The notes below the pieces were generated by a model. The model was not told the DNA's origin. It worked only from the letters and a program-made list of their open reading frames with translations, and ran no database searches. From assembly GCF_002924445.1 (NCBI RefSeq), contig NZ_PIGG01000064.1, positions 178,144 through 242,143 on the forward strand: a stretch of 64,000 nucleotides of DNA, written 5' to 3'. How positions within the stretch are numbered: the first letter of the stretch is position 1; every line of letters starts with the position of its first letter. The stretch comes from Minwuia thermotolerans. Lineage in GTDB: Bacteria > Pseudomonadota > Alphaproteobacteria > Minwuiales > Minwuiaceae. The position numbers were made by a program, and so were the translations under genes. Shown in pieces: positions 7,556 to 15,952 of the stretch.

Positions 7556-9247
7556 GTGCAGGGCGAGGCTGAACGCAAGGGCGTCTGGAAATCCGGAAAG
7601 GGCAAGGGGCGCCGTACGCCGAAGGGCCGTCAGCTCGACGACGACGCCCTGGCCGAGGTGCGTAGCCTGCTGGGCGAACGGCCGCGCCGCCGCGACCTGC
7701 TGATCGAGCATCTGCACCTGATCCAGGACGCCTTCGGCCATCTTTCGGCCGCCCATCTCCGCGCTCTGGCGGAGGAGATGAAACTGGCCCAGGCCGAGGT
7801 CTACGAGGTCGCCACCTTCTACGCCCATTTCGACGTGGTGAAGGAGGGCGAGACCCCGCCGCCGCCGCTGACCATCCGGGTCTGCGACTCGCTTTCCTGC
7901 GAACTGGCCGGCGCGCAGGGTCTGATGCGGGCTCTGGCGGACGATTTTCCCGCGGATCGGGTCCGGGTCGTCCGCGCGCCCTGCATGGGCCGCTGCGACA
8001 CCGCGCCGGCGCTGGAGATCGGCCACAACCATATCGACGCCGCGACGCCGGCGAAGGTGAAGGCGGCGATCACGGCCAACGACGTCTACCCGCATATTCC
8101 CGACTACCAGAATCTCGCCGCCTACACCGCCAGGGGCGGCTATGTGGAACTGACCGACCTCCGCGGCGGCGCGCGTTCGCCCGAGGAAGTGCAGCAGACG
8201 GTGCTCGAGTCCGGCCTTCGCGGTCTGGGCGGCGCGGGTTTTCCATCGGGCCGCAAATGGTCTTTCGTCCGCAGCTACGAGGGGCCGCGCTATCTCGCCG
8301 TCAATGGCGACGAGGGCGAGCCCGGCACCTTCAAGGACCGCTATTTCCTTGAGCGGACGCCGCATCTCTTCCTGGAGGGCGCGCTGATCGCCGCCTGGGC
8401 GGTCGAGGCCGAACGGATCTTCGTCTACATGCGCGACGAATACCCGGCGGTGCTCGAGATCCTGCGGCGGGAGATCGCCGCCCTGGAGAAGGCGCGGCTG
8501 ATCGAGCCCGGGTATATCGACCTCCGTCGTGGCGCGGGCGCCTATATCTGCGGCGAAGAGAGCGCGATGATCGAGAGCATCGAGGGCAAGCGCGGCCTGC
8601 CGCGTCACCGCCCGCCCTATGTCGCCGAGGTCGGCGTCTTCGTCCGCCCGACGCTTGTCCACAATGTCGAGACGCTCCACTGGGTCGCGCGCATCGTCCG
8701 GGAGGGTCCGGAGATTCTGAGCTCGGTCGAGAAGAACGGCCGCAAGGGGCTGCGCGCCTACTCCGTCTCCGGTCGGGTGAAGGAGCCGGGGGTGAAGCTG
8801 CTGCCCGCGGGCTCGACCATCCGCGATCTGATCGAGGCGTCCGGCGGCATGCTCGACGGTCATGTCTTCAAGGCCTACCAGCCCGGCGGTCCGTCATCCG
8901 GCCTGCTGCCGGCGGCGCTGGACGACGTGCCGCTCGACTTCGACATGCTGCAGCCTCACGGCAGTTTCATCGGCTCGGCCGCCGTGGTCGTCCTTTCCGA
9001 CAAGGACAGCGCCAGGGCCGCGGCGCTCAACATGCTGCGCTTCTTCGAGGACGAGAGCTGCGGCCAGTGCACGCCCTGCCGCGTCGGTTGCGAGAAGGCG
9101 GTCAAGCTGATGGAGGCGGATCGCTGGGACGGCGACCTGCTGGAAGACCTCTGCCAGGCCATGGCTGACGCATCGATCTGCGGTCTGGGCCAGGCCGCGC
9201 CGAACCCGATAAGATCGACCCTGAAGCATTTTCCGGGGGAAGTCTGA
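7556..9247 (+). CDS. fdsB: NAD-linked formate dehydrogenase diaphorase subunit, fused NuoE-NuoF type
   Basis: The 563-residue protein joins two complex-I-like modules that are separate (FdsG, FdsB) in several bacteria. Residues ~30-165 are NuoE-like, with [2Fe-2S] cysteines in VCDSLSCELA (near 109) and PCMGRCD (near 143). Residues ~190-560 are NuoF-like, with the FMN/NADH motif GLGGAGFPSGRKW near 224 and the [4Fe-4S] motif CGQCTPCRVGC near 502. It passes electrons from formate oxidation to NAD+. It starts at GTG with TAGGAG seven bases upstream. Its TGA overlaps the next ATG by one base. Confidence 0.92.
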   Translation: MQGEAERKGVWKSGKGKGRRTPKGRQLDDDALAEVRSLLGERPRRRDLLIEHLHLIQDAFGHLSAAHLRALAEEMKLAQAEVYEVATFYAHFDVVKEGETPPPPLTIRVCDSLSCELAGAQGLMRALADDFPADRVRVVRAPCMGRCDTAPALEIGHNHIDAATPAKVKAAITANDVYPHIPDYQNLAAYTARGGYVELTDLRGGARSPEEVQQTVLESGLRGLGGAGFPSGRKWSFVRSYEGPRYLAVNGDEGEPGTFKDRYFLERTPHLFLEGALIAAWAVEAERIFVYMRDEYPAVLEILRREIAALEKARLIEPGYIDLRRGAGAYICGEESAMIESIEGKRGLPRHRPPYVAEVGVFVRPTLVHNVETLHWVARIVREGPEILSSVEKNGRKGLRAYSVSGRVKEPGVKLLPAGSTIRDLIEASGGMLDGHVFKAYQPGGPSSGLLPAALDDVPLDFDMLQPHGSFIGSAAVVVLSDKDSARAAALNMLRFFEDESCGQCTPCRVGCEKAVKLMEADRWDGDLLEDLCQAMADASICGLGQAAPNPIRSTLKHFPGEV

Positions 9248-9777
9248 TGCGTCTCGTCCTTTTCGCGTTCGGTTGTCTGACCTATGCCGCCGCCGCCGCT
9301 GCCGATCAGGCGCAGCCCTATGCCGGGCAGCAGCACCGGGCGGTGAGCAGCTACAGCGAACGTGAAGTCGCCGCCCTGCTCGCCGGTGAGGGGCGGGGCA
9401 TGGCGAGGCCGGCGGAGCTGAACGGCTATCCGGGACCGTCGCACCTGCTGGACATGCAGGAGGAACTGGAACTCAGCGGCGAACAGATCGCCGTCATCCG
9501 CGCCGCCTTCGAGCGGATGCAGTTGAAGGCGCGCGATCTCGGCGCGCGGCTGGTCGAGGCGGAGGCGGAGCTGGATGCGCTGTTCCGCGACCGCCGCGCC
9601 GATCCGGACACACTCGTCGTGGCGCTGCGGAAGGCGGCGGACCTGCGGATGGAACTGCGGGAGACGCACCTGCGCGCCCACCTGGAAGTCACGCCCCTGC
9701 TGACCGCGCACCAGCGCGAGGCCTATGCGCTGCTGCGGGGCTACGGGGCCGGACACGGCAAGCACGGAAGGCACTGA
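9247..9777 (+). CDS. exported Spy/CpxP-like (LTXXQ-type) protein inside the formate dehydrogenase operon
   Basis: The 176-residue product has a signal peptide (residues 1-19, ending AAAAAADQ) and a helical body rich in Glu, Arg and Leu with the segment LELSGEQIAVIRAAFERM, typical of Spy/CpxP/ZraP-like periplasmic proteins annotated as heavy-metal sensors or chaperones. It overlaps the diaphorase stop (TGATG) and ends one base before the alpha-subunit ATG, so it is embedded in the operon. A periplasmic role for a cytoplasmic enzyme's operon is puzzling. The His-rich tail GHGKHGRH could bind metal. Function unknown. Confidence 0.75.
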   Translation: MRLVLFAFGCLTYAAAAAADQAQPYAGQQHRAVSSYSEREVAALLAGEGRGMARPAELNGYPGPSHLLDMQEELELSGEQIAVIRAAFERMQLKARDLGARLVEAEAELDALFRDRRADPDTLVVALRKAADLRMELRETHLRAHLEVTPLLTAHQREAYALLRGYGAGHGKHGRH

Positions 9778-9778
9778 C

Positions 9779-12550
9779 ATGACAGTTTCCTTCACGCTCG
9801 ACGGCCGGGTCGTCACCGCGGCCGAGGGCGAAAGCATCTGGGACGTGGCCAGGCGCGAGGGAACGCTGATCCCGCATCTGTGCCACGCCGACCAGCCCGG
9901 CTATCGCGCCGACGGCAATTGCCGCGCCTGCATGGTCGAGATTGATGGCGAGCGGAATCTCGCCGCTTCCTGCATCCGCGCGCCCGCCGAGGGAATGGTC
10001 GTGCGGACCGCGACCGACCGCGCCGCGAAGGCGCGGAAGCTGGTGATCGAGATGCTGATGGCCGACCAGCCGCCGCGTGAGGCGGCGCACGATCGCTCCT
10101 CGCACTTCTGGAAGATGGCGGATCTGCAAGGCGTCGCGGAAAGCCGCTTCCCCGCGCTGGCGCCGGACCGCGTGCCGCTGCTGGACGACAGCCATGTCGC
10201 CATGCGCGTCAACCTGGACGCCTGCATACACTGCAATCTGTGCGTCCGCGCCTGCCGGGAAGTCCAGGTCAACGACGTCATCGGCATGGCCTTCCGCGGT
10301 CATGACGCGGAGATCGTCTTCGATTTCGCCGATCCCATGGGCCAGAGCACCTGCGTCGCCTGCGGCGAATGCGTGCAGGCCTGCCCCACCGGCGCACTGA
10401 TGGAATCGACGGCCCTCGATGCCGCCGGTCACGGCGACAGCGCGGCCTTCGACGAGGAAGTGAAGTCGGTCTGCCCCTATTGCGGCGTCGGCTGCCAGCT
10501 CAGCTTCAAGCTCCGCGACGGCCGCATCGCCTGGGTGGACGGCGTCGACGGGCCGGCCAACGAACAGCGTCTCTGCGTCAAGGGCCGCTTCGGCTTCGAT
10601 TATGTCGATCATCCCCACCGGCTGAAGACGCCGCTGATCCGCCGCGACGACGCGCCGCCCAAGGGGCTGAACGTCGATCCGGCCGACCTCTCGACGCATT
10701 TCCGCGAGGCGACGTGGCAGGAGGCGCTGGACCGCGCTGCCGGCGGGCTTGCCGCCCTTCGCACGGACCATGGCGGCCCGGCGGTGGCCGGTTTCGGTTC
10801 GGCCAAGTGCTCCAACGAGGAGGCCTACCTTTTCCAGAAGCTGATCCGGCAGGGCTTCGGCCACAACAATGTCGATCACTGCACCCGGCTCTGCCACGCC
10901 TCGTCGGTGGCGGCCCTGATGGAGAATGTCGGTTCCGGCGCGGTCACGGCGACCTTCAACGAGATCGAGAACGCCGACTGCGCCATCGTCATCGGCGCCA
11001 ATCCGGTCGAGAACCATCCGGTGGCGGCGACCTATTTCAAGCAGTTCGCGAAACGCGGCGGCAAGCTGATCGTCATGGATCCGCGCGGCGTCGGCCTGGG
11101 CCGTTACGCCAGCCACATGGTCCGCTTCCGGCCCGGCACGGACGTGGCGATGCTGAATGCCGTCATGCACGTGATCGTCGAGGAGAGGCTCTACGACGAG
11201 CAGTACATCCAGGGCTTCACCGAGAACTGGGAGGCGATGAAGGCCCATCTGAAGGGCTTCCCGCCCGAGAAGATGGCCGAGATCTGCGGCGTCGAGGCCG
11301 AGACCCTGCGCACGGTGGCCCGGACGTTCGCCGGCGCCCGCGCAGGCATGATCTTCTGGGGCATGGGTATTTCGCAGCACATCCATGGCACCGACAATTC
11401 CCGCTGCCTGATCTCGCTGGCGCTGATGTGCGGGCATGTCGGGCGGCCCGGGACCGGGCTGCATCCCCTGCGCGGACAGAACAATGTCCAGGGCGCCTCC
11501 GACGCCGGGCTGATCCCGATGTTCCTGCCCGACTACCAGTCCGTCGGCGACGATGGCGTCCGCTCGCGGTTCCGCGATATCTGGGCTTCCGGGGATTTCT
11601 CCGCCGAGAAGGGACTGACGGTCGTCGAGATCATGGACGCGGTTCACGACGGCCGGATCCGCGGCATGTACATCATGGGCGAGAATCCGGCGATGTCCGA
11701 CCCGGACGTGGAGCACGCGCGCGAGGCGCTGGCGAAGCTGGAGCATCTGGTGGTGCAGGACATCTTCCTGACGGAGACGGCGAACTACGCCGACGTCATC
11801 CTGCCGGCGACCGCATGGGCGGAGAAGGCCGGCACGGTCACCAATACCAACCGCCAGGTTCAGATGGGGCGGCCCGCCGTGGCGCCGCCGGGGCAGGCGA
11901 AGCCGGACTGGTGGATCACCGTCGAACTGGCCAGGCGCCTCGGCCTGGACTGGGACTACGGCCACCCGCGCGACGTCTTCGCCGAGATGAAGCGGTCCAT
12001 GAAATCGCTCGACAACATCACCTGGGAGCGGCTGGAGCGGGAGGCGGTGACCTATCCCAGCCTGTCCCCGGACGATCCGGGCCAGCCCATCGTCTTCGGC
12101 GACGGCTTTCCGCGTCCCGAGGGGCGCGCGCGCTTCACCCCGGCGGCCATCGTGCCGCCCGACGACACCCCGGACGCCGAATACCCGATGATCCTGATCA
12201 CCGGACGGCAGCTGGAGCACTGGCACACGGGCTCGATGACCCGCCGCGCGCAGGTGCTCGACGGGCTGGAGCCCGAGGCGAGCTGTTCGATGCATCCGAA
12301 AACGCTCCGCAGGCTGGGCGTCGGGCCGGGCGACATGGTCCGGCTTTCGACCCGGCGGGGCTCGCTGTTGGTGATGGCCCGCGCCGACCGCGCAATCTCG
12401 GAAGACAACGTCTTCATGCCCTTCGCCTTCGTCGAGGCGGCGGCCAACATCCTGACCAATCCGGCCCTGGACCCTTACGGCAAGATCCCGGAGTTCAAGT
12501 TCTCCGCCGTCCGCGTCGAGAAAACGGCAGGCGCTGTCGCGGCGGAGTAA
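9779..12550 (+). CDS. fdsA: formate dehydrogenase alpha (molybdopterin) subunit
   Basis: The 923-residue catalytic subunit oxidises formate to CO2 at a molybdenum bis-MGD centre. In order it shows a [2Fe-2S] ferredoxin domain (residues 1-75), two [4Fe-4S] motifs (CIHCNLCVRAC near 149 and CVACGECVQAC near 191), a further cluster CPYCGVGC near 232, and the catalytic segment CTRLCHASS. Cys372 takes the place of selenocysteine in E. coli FdhF, with His373 following. It starts at the ATG one base after the upstream stop. No small delta subunit or FdhD sulfurase gene follows; those must lie elsewhere. Confidence 0.95.
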   Translation: MTVSFTLDGRVVTAAEGESIWDVARREGTLIPHLCHADQPGYRADGNCRACMVEIDGERNLAASCIRAPAEGMVVRTATDRAAKARKLVIEMLMADQPPREAAHDRSSHFWKMADLQGVAESRFPALAPDRVPLLDDSHVAMRVNLDACIHCNLCVRACREVQVNDVIGMAFRGHDAEIVFDFADPMGQSTCVACGECVQACPTGALMESTALDAAGHGDSAAFDEEVKSVCPYCGVGCQLSFKLRDGRIAWVDGVDGPANEQRLCVKGRFGFDYVDHPHRLKTPLIRRDDAPPKGLNVDPADLSTHFREATWQEALDRAAGGLAALRTDHGGPAVAGFGSAKCSNEEAYLFQKLIRQGFGHNNVDHCTRLCHASSVAALMENVGSGAVTATFNEIENADCAIVIGANPVENHPVAATYFKQFAKRGGKLIVMDPRGVGLGRYASHMVRFRPGTDVAMLNAVMHVIVEERLYDEQYIQGFTENWEAMKAHLKGFPPEKMAEICGVEAETLRTVARTFAGARAGMIFWGMGISQHIHGTDNSRCLISLALMCGHVGRPGTGLHPLRGQNNVQGASDAGLIPMFLPDYQSVGDDGVRSRFRDIWASGDFSAEKGLTVVEIMDAVHDGRIRGMYIMGENPAMSDPDVEHAREALAKLEHLVVQDIFLTETANYADVILPATAWAEKAGTVTNTNRQVQMGRPAVAPPGQAKPDWWITVELARRLGLDWDYGHPRDVFAEMKRSMKSLDNITWERLEREAVTYPSLSPDDPGQPIVFGDGFPRPEGRARFTPAAIVPPDDTPDAEYPMILITGRQLEHWHTGSMTRRAQVLDGLEPEASCSMHPKTLRRLGVGPGDMVRLSTRRGSLLVMARADRAISEDNVFMPFAFVEAAANILTNPALDPYGKIPEFKFSAVRVEKTAGAVAAE

Positions 12551-12640
12551 GCCGCGCGCCTGTACATCATTTAGTCGAGGTTCCGTGACGCCGACCCGGC
12601 GGGGCGGGCGGCGACCAGGCGCCAGCAGGAGCAGCGAGCC

Positions 12641-14317
12641 ATGGCCCACAAGAGCGACATCGAGATCGCCCGCGCGGCGACGAAGCAGCCCATTCAGGAA
12701 GTCGGCGCGCGGCTCGGCATTCCGTCCGAGGCGCTGCTGCCCTTCGGCCACGACAAGGCGAAGATCAGTCAGGACTTCATCAACGCCCAGAAGGACCGCG
12801 AGGACGGCAAGCTGATCCTCGTCACGGCGGTCAACCCGACCCCGGCGGGCGAGGGCAAGACCACGACCACCGTGGGTCTCGGCGACGGCCTCAACGCCAT
12901 CGGCCGCAAGGCGGCGATCTGCATCCGCGAGGCCTCGCTCGGTCCGTGCTTCGGCATGAAGGGCGGCGCCGCCGGCGGCGGCTATGCCCAGGTGATCCCG
13001 ATGGAGGACATCAACCTCCACTTCACCGGCGACTTCCACGCCATCACCGCCGCGCACAACCTGCTGGCGGCGATGATCGACAACCACATCCACTGGGGCA
13101 ACAAGCTGGGCATCGACGCCCGCCGCGTCGCCTGGCGGCGGGTGCTGGACATGAACGACCGCGCGCTTCGCCAGGTGGTGCATTCGCTGGGCGGCGTCGG
13201 CAACGGCTATCCGCGCGAGAGCGGCTTCGACATCACCGTGGCCTCCGAAGTCATGGCGATTCTCTGTCTGGCCAACGACCTGGAGGATCTGCAGGCGCGG
13301 CTGGGCGGCATCATCGTCGCCTACACCCGCGACCGGAAGCCGATCTACTGCCGCGACCTGAAGGCCGACGGCGCCATGACGGTGCTGCTGAAGGACGCGA
13401 TGCAGCCGAACCTCGTGCAGACGCTGGAAAACAATCCCGCCTTCGTCCACGGCGGCCCGTTCGCCAACATCGCCCATGGCTGCAACTCCGTCGCCGCCAC
13501 CCGCACGGCGCTGAAACTGGCCGACTACGTCGTCACCGAGGCCGGCTTCGGCGCGGATCTGGGTGCCGAGAAGTTCTTCGACATCAAGTGCCGCAAGGCC
13601 GGTCTGTCGCCCGACGCCGTGGTCATCGTCGCCACGGTGCGCGCGATGAAGATGAACGGCGGCGTCGGCAAGGACGACCTGGGCCGGGAGAACGTCGAGG
13701 CGGTCGAGAAGGGCTGCGCCAATCTGGGCCGCCACATCGAGAACGTGAAGTCCTTCGGCGTGCCGGCCGTGGTCGCGATCAACCACTTCGTCACCGACAC
13801 CGAGGCCGAGATCCAGGCGGTGAAGGACCATGTCGAGTGGATGGGCTCGGAGGCCATCGTCTGCCGCCACTGGGCCCAGGGTTCGGCGGGAATCACCGAA
13901 CTGGCCGAGCGCGTGGCCGAAATCGCCGACAGCGGCATGGCGCAGTTCAGCCCGCTCTATCCCGACGACATGCCGCTGTTCCAGAAGATCGAGACCATCG
14001 CCAGGCGCATCTACCGCGCCGACGAGGTGCTGGCCGACAAGAAGGTCCGCGACCAGCTCCGCAAATGGGAAGCCGAGGGCTTCGGCGACCTGCCGATCTG
14101 CATGGCCAAGACGCAGTACAGTTTCTCGACCGACCCGAACCTGCGCGGTGCGCCCGACGGCCATTCGGTGCCGGTCCGGGAGGTCAGGCTCTCGGCCGGC
14201 GCCGGCTTCATCGTCGTGATCTGCGGCGAGATCATGACCATGCCCGGCCTGCCCCGGGAACCGGCGGCCGAGCAGATCATGCTCAACGACGCCGGCGAGA
14301 TCGAAGGACTGTTCTAG
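12641..14317 (+). CDS. fhs: formate--tetrahydrofolate ligase
   Basis: The 558-residue enzyme interconverts formate, tetrahydrofolate and ATP with 10-formyl-tetrahydrofolate. The P-loop-like motif [18 protein letters not shown] lies near residue 67 and the family segment [18 protein letters not shown] follows. Length is standard. It begins 90 bases after fdsA, preceded by CAGGAG. Beside sarcosine oxidase and formate dehydrogenase it probably runs towards formate release, letting C1 units from sarcosine be oxidised to CO2 with ATP gain; that direction is an inference from context. Confidence 0.97.
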   Translation: MAHKSDIEIARAATKQPIQEVGARLGIPSEALLPFGHDKAKISQDFINAQKDREDGKLILVTAVNPTPAGEGKTTTTVGLGDGLNAIGRKAAICIREASLGPCFGMKGGAAGGGYAQVIPMEDINLHFTGDFHAITAAHNLLAAMIDNHIHWGNKLGIDARRVAWRRVLDMNDRALRQVVHSLGGVGNGYPRESGFDITVASEVMAILCLANDLEDLQARLGGIIVAYTRDRKPIYCRDLKADGAMTVLLKDAMQPNLVQTLENNPAFVHGGPFANIAHGCNSVAATRTALKLADYVVTEAGFGADLGAEKFFDIKCRKAGLSPDAVVIVATVRAMKMNGGVGKDDLGRENVEAVEKGCANLGRHIENVKSFGVPAVVAINHFVTDTEAEIQAVKDHVEWMGSEAIVCRHWAQGSAGITELAERVAEIADSGMAQFSPLYPDDMPLFQKIETIARRIYRADEVLADKKVRDQLRKWEAEGFGDLPICMAKTQYSFSTDPNLRGAPDGHSVPVREVRLSAGAGFIVVICGEIMTMPGLPREPAAEQIMLNDAGEIEGLF

Positions 14318-14377
14318 GGAGGTCGGCGCGCGGGGGATGGCGGGGCCGGCCCGCGCGCTGACGCACCCGAGATTGCG

Positions 14378-14400
14378 GTCCTCGGGTCAGGCCCGAGGAC
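14378..14400. terminator. perfect 9-bp hairpin between convergent fhs and GST genes
   Basis: The arms GTCCTCGGG and CCCGAGGAC flank a five-base loop TCAGG. There is no T-run, so it is not a classical rho-independent terminator. Its position 60 bases after fhs and just 13 bases before the stop of the convergent gene suggests a bidirectional stop or mRNA-end stabiliser. The sequence also resembles the short palindromic repeats common between alphaproteobacterial genes. Confidence 0.5.
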
Positions 14401-14413
14401 ACCATTTGTTTGT

Positions 14414-15010
14414 TCAGAACTTCGGCGCGGTCTCGGTGACGGCCGGATTGACCATCATCTCGTTGAACCAGGCGGCGAGCCCGGGGCGGCCTTCGCGCCA
14501 GTTGTCGTCGGCGTGGCGCCATTCGGCGTAGCCCAGTGCGGAGATCGCGGCGATGGTGCCGAGGTTCAGCACCGTCGGCTGGTGCGTCAGCCGCTGGCTC
14601 AGCGCATCGTAGCAGCGGGCGGCCCGCTCGGCCTCCCTGTCGATCACCGCCTGGGACTTTTCGCCAGCCTCGCGGCGATTCTCCTGGGAGCGCTGGAAGA
14701 GCGAATCCATCAGCAGGGAGCCGATCCCCTCAAGTTCCATCACCTTTTCCGCCGCCTGCGCATCGCGCGGCGTCAGCTTGCCGCCGGCCGCGTCGTTCAG
14801 GTAACGGGTGATCAGCAGCGTCTCGCAGATGAAGACGCCGGTGTCGGTCAGCAGCCCCGGCACCTTGCCGCCCGGGCCGTGTTCCAGCAATTCGCCGGCG
14901 CGTTCGGCGAGTGGCGACATGTCGACTTCCTCGATGTCCAGCCGGCAGGCGCGGGCAACGAGGCGCGCGCGGCGCGCATAGGGTGAGTTCTGCGTATGAA
15001 ACAGCTTCAT
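14414..15010 (-). CDS. glutathione S-transferase family protein
   Basis: The 198-residue protein has a thioredoxin-like N-domain (residues 1-75, beginning MKLFHTQNSPYARRARLVAR) and a helical C-domain. Ser/Tyr in NSPYARR occupies the usual glutathione-activating position. A GGGAGGACAC ribosome site precedes the ATG at 15010; the frame is open further upstream but that extension runs antisense into the divergent AhpD-like gene. Substrate cannot be predicted. It is divergent from the peroxidase-related gene, and the two may both serve oxidative or electrophile stress created by H2O2-producing sarcosine oxidase. Confidence 0.88.
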   Translation of the reverse strand: MKLFHTQNSPYARRARLVARACRLDIEEVDMSPLAERAGELLEHGPGGKVPGLLTDTGVFICETLLITRYLNDAAGGKLTPRDAQAAEKVMELEGIGSLLMDSLFQRSQENRREAGEKSQAVIDREAERAARCYDALSQRLTHQPTVLNLGTIAAISALGYAEWRHADDNWREGRPGLAAWFNEMMVNPAVTETAPKF

Positions 15011-15124
15011 GTGTCCTCCCGGAAATGCCAGTAACTTGCGAAGCCCCGTGCGGACCGGACGGTCCGGGGCGAATTGGCCGCTACGATAGCTGCCATGGAC
15101 GGATTGAACAGGGGAGAGCCGAAA

Positions 15125-15703
15125 ATGAGTGAAAAGAGCATCAGCCGGTTCCCGGTGCCGCAGCTGGCCAACCTGCCCGAAGACATACGCGAGATGATCC
15201 TGAAGGTGCAGGAAAAGTCGGGCTTCGTGCCGAACGTCTTCCTCGGCATGGCCCACCGGCCGGAGGAACTGCGGGCATTCTTCGCGATGCACGACGCGTT
15301 GATGGAGCGGGAAGGCGGCCTCACCAAGGCCGACCGGGAGATGATCGTCGTTGCCACCTCGGGGGCCAATGGCTGCCAGTACTGCGTCGTCGCCCATGGC
15401 GCAATCCTGCGCATCCGGGCGAAGGACCCGTTGATCGCCGACCAGGTGGCGATCAACTACCGAAAGGCCGACATCACGCCGCGCCAGCGGGCCATGCTCG
15501 ACTTCGCCATGAAGGTGGCGCTGGATTCTCGGACGATCGGGGACGCGGACTTCGAGCCGCTGCGCGAACACGGCTTCGACGACGATGACATCTGGGACAT
15601 CGGCGCCACGGCGGCCTTCTTCGCCATGTCGAACCGGATCGCCAATTTCAGCTCCATGCGACCGAACGACGAATTCTACACCATGGGCCGCAACATGGGC
15701 TGA
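15125..15703 (+). CDS. AhpD-like peroxidase-related protein (carboxymuconolactone decarboxylase fold)
   Basis: The 192-residue protein belongs to the CMD/AhpD superfamily of the uncharacterised peroxidase-related type. The redox motif Cys-Gln-Tyr-Cys followed by His is in the segment GCQYCVVAHG, the CxxCxxxH signature of AhpD alkylhydroperoxidases. The chosen ATG has GGGGAG upstream and gives MSEKSISRFPVPQL, a typical start; an earlier in-frame ATG at 15074 lacks a ribosome site. Likely role is peroxide detoxification, inferred from family and from the peroxide-generating operon nearby. Confidence 0.85.
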   Translation: MSEKSISRFPVPQLANLPEDIREMILKVQEKSGFVPNVFLGMAHRPEELRAFFAMHDALMEREGGLTKADREMIVVATSGANGCQYCVVAHGAILRIRAKDPLIADQVAINYRKADITPRQRAMLDFAMKVALDSRTIGDADFEPLREHGFDDDDIWDIGATAAFFAMSNRIANFSSMRPNDEFYTMGRNMG

Positions 15704-15781
15704 GGTCCGCGGAAGGTTTCCGCCCCGCGCCGAAACCCGGACGGGTATTCCACCGTTTGACTGAACCGCCGCCCGCTCAGC

Positions 15782-15872
15782 GTGTCACCCCCGCCTCTGT
15801 GCGGGGGTCCGGAGCGGCTTCGCCGCAAGTCGACAGCCTGACCGGATGCCCGCACGGGGGCGGGCATGACAC
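15782..15872. repeat. imperfect inverted repeat with 31-base arms, palindromic intergenic element
   Basis: The left arm (15782-15812) and right arm (15842-15872) match at about 25 of 31 positions when one is reverse-complemented, separated by 29 bases. Each arm is itself a small hairpin (CCCCCGC...GCGGGGG and GCCCGC...GCGGGC). Both outer ends carry GTGTCA. This is the architecture of short mosaic palindromic elements seen between alphaproteobacterial genes. It lies between the AhpD-like gene and the glutamine-synthetase-like gene. Confidence 0.7.
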
Positions 15873-15952
15873 GGAAACAGCGGTGGCGATTCAATCTCCC
15901 CGGGGATTGATCTAGGCTGGTCGGGTAGGGCGCAGCGAGGGGGAACGGGCCG

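Noticed and set aside
9689..14164. A 1491-codon open frame on the minus strand
   Set aside because: It is antisense to fdsA and fhs, whose products are unmistakable. The translation is His/Arg/Asp/Gly/Ala-rich without recognisable domains, as expected for the complement of high-GC genes.
14414..15571. A 385-codon minus-strand form of the glutathione transferase
   Set aside because: The N-terminal extension is antisense to the AhpD-like gene; the internal ATG at 15010 has a clear ribosome site and gives the family's normal N-terminus.
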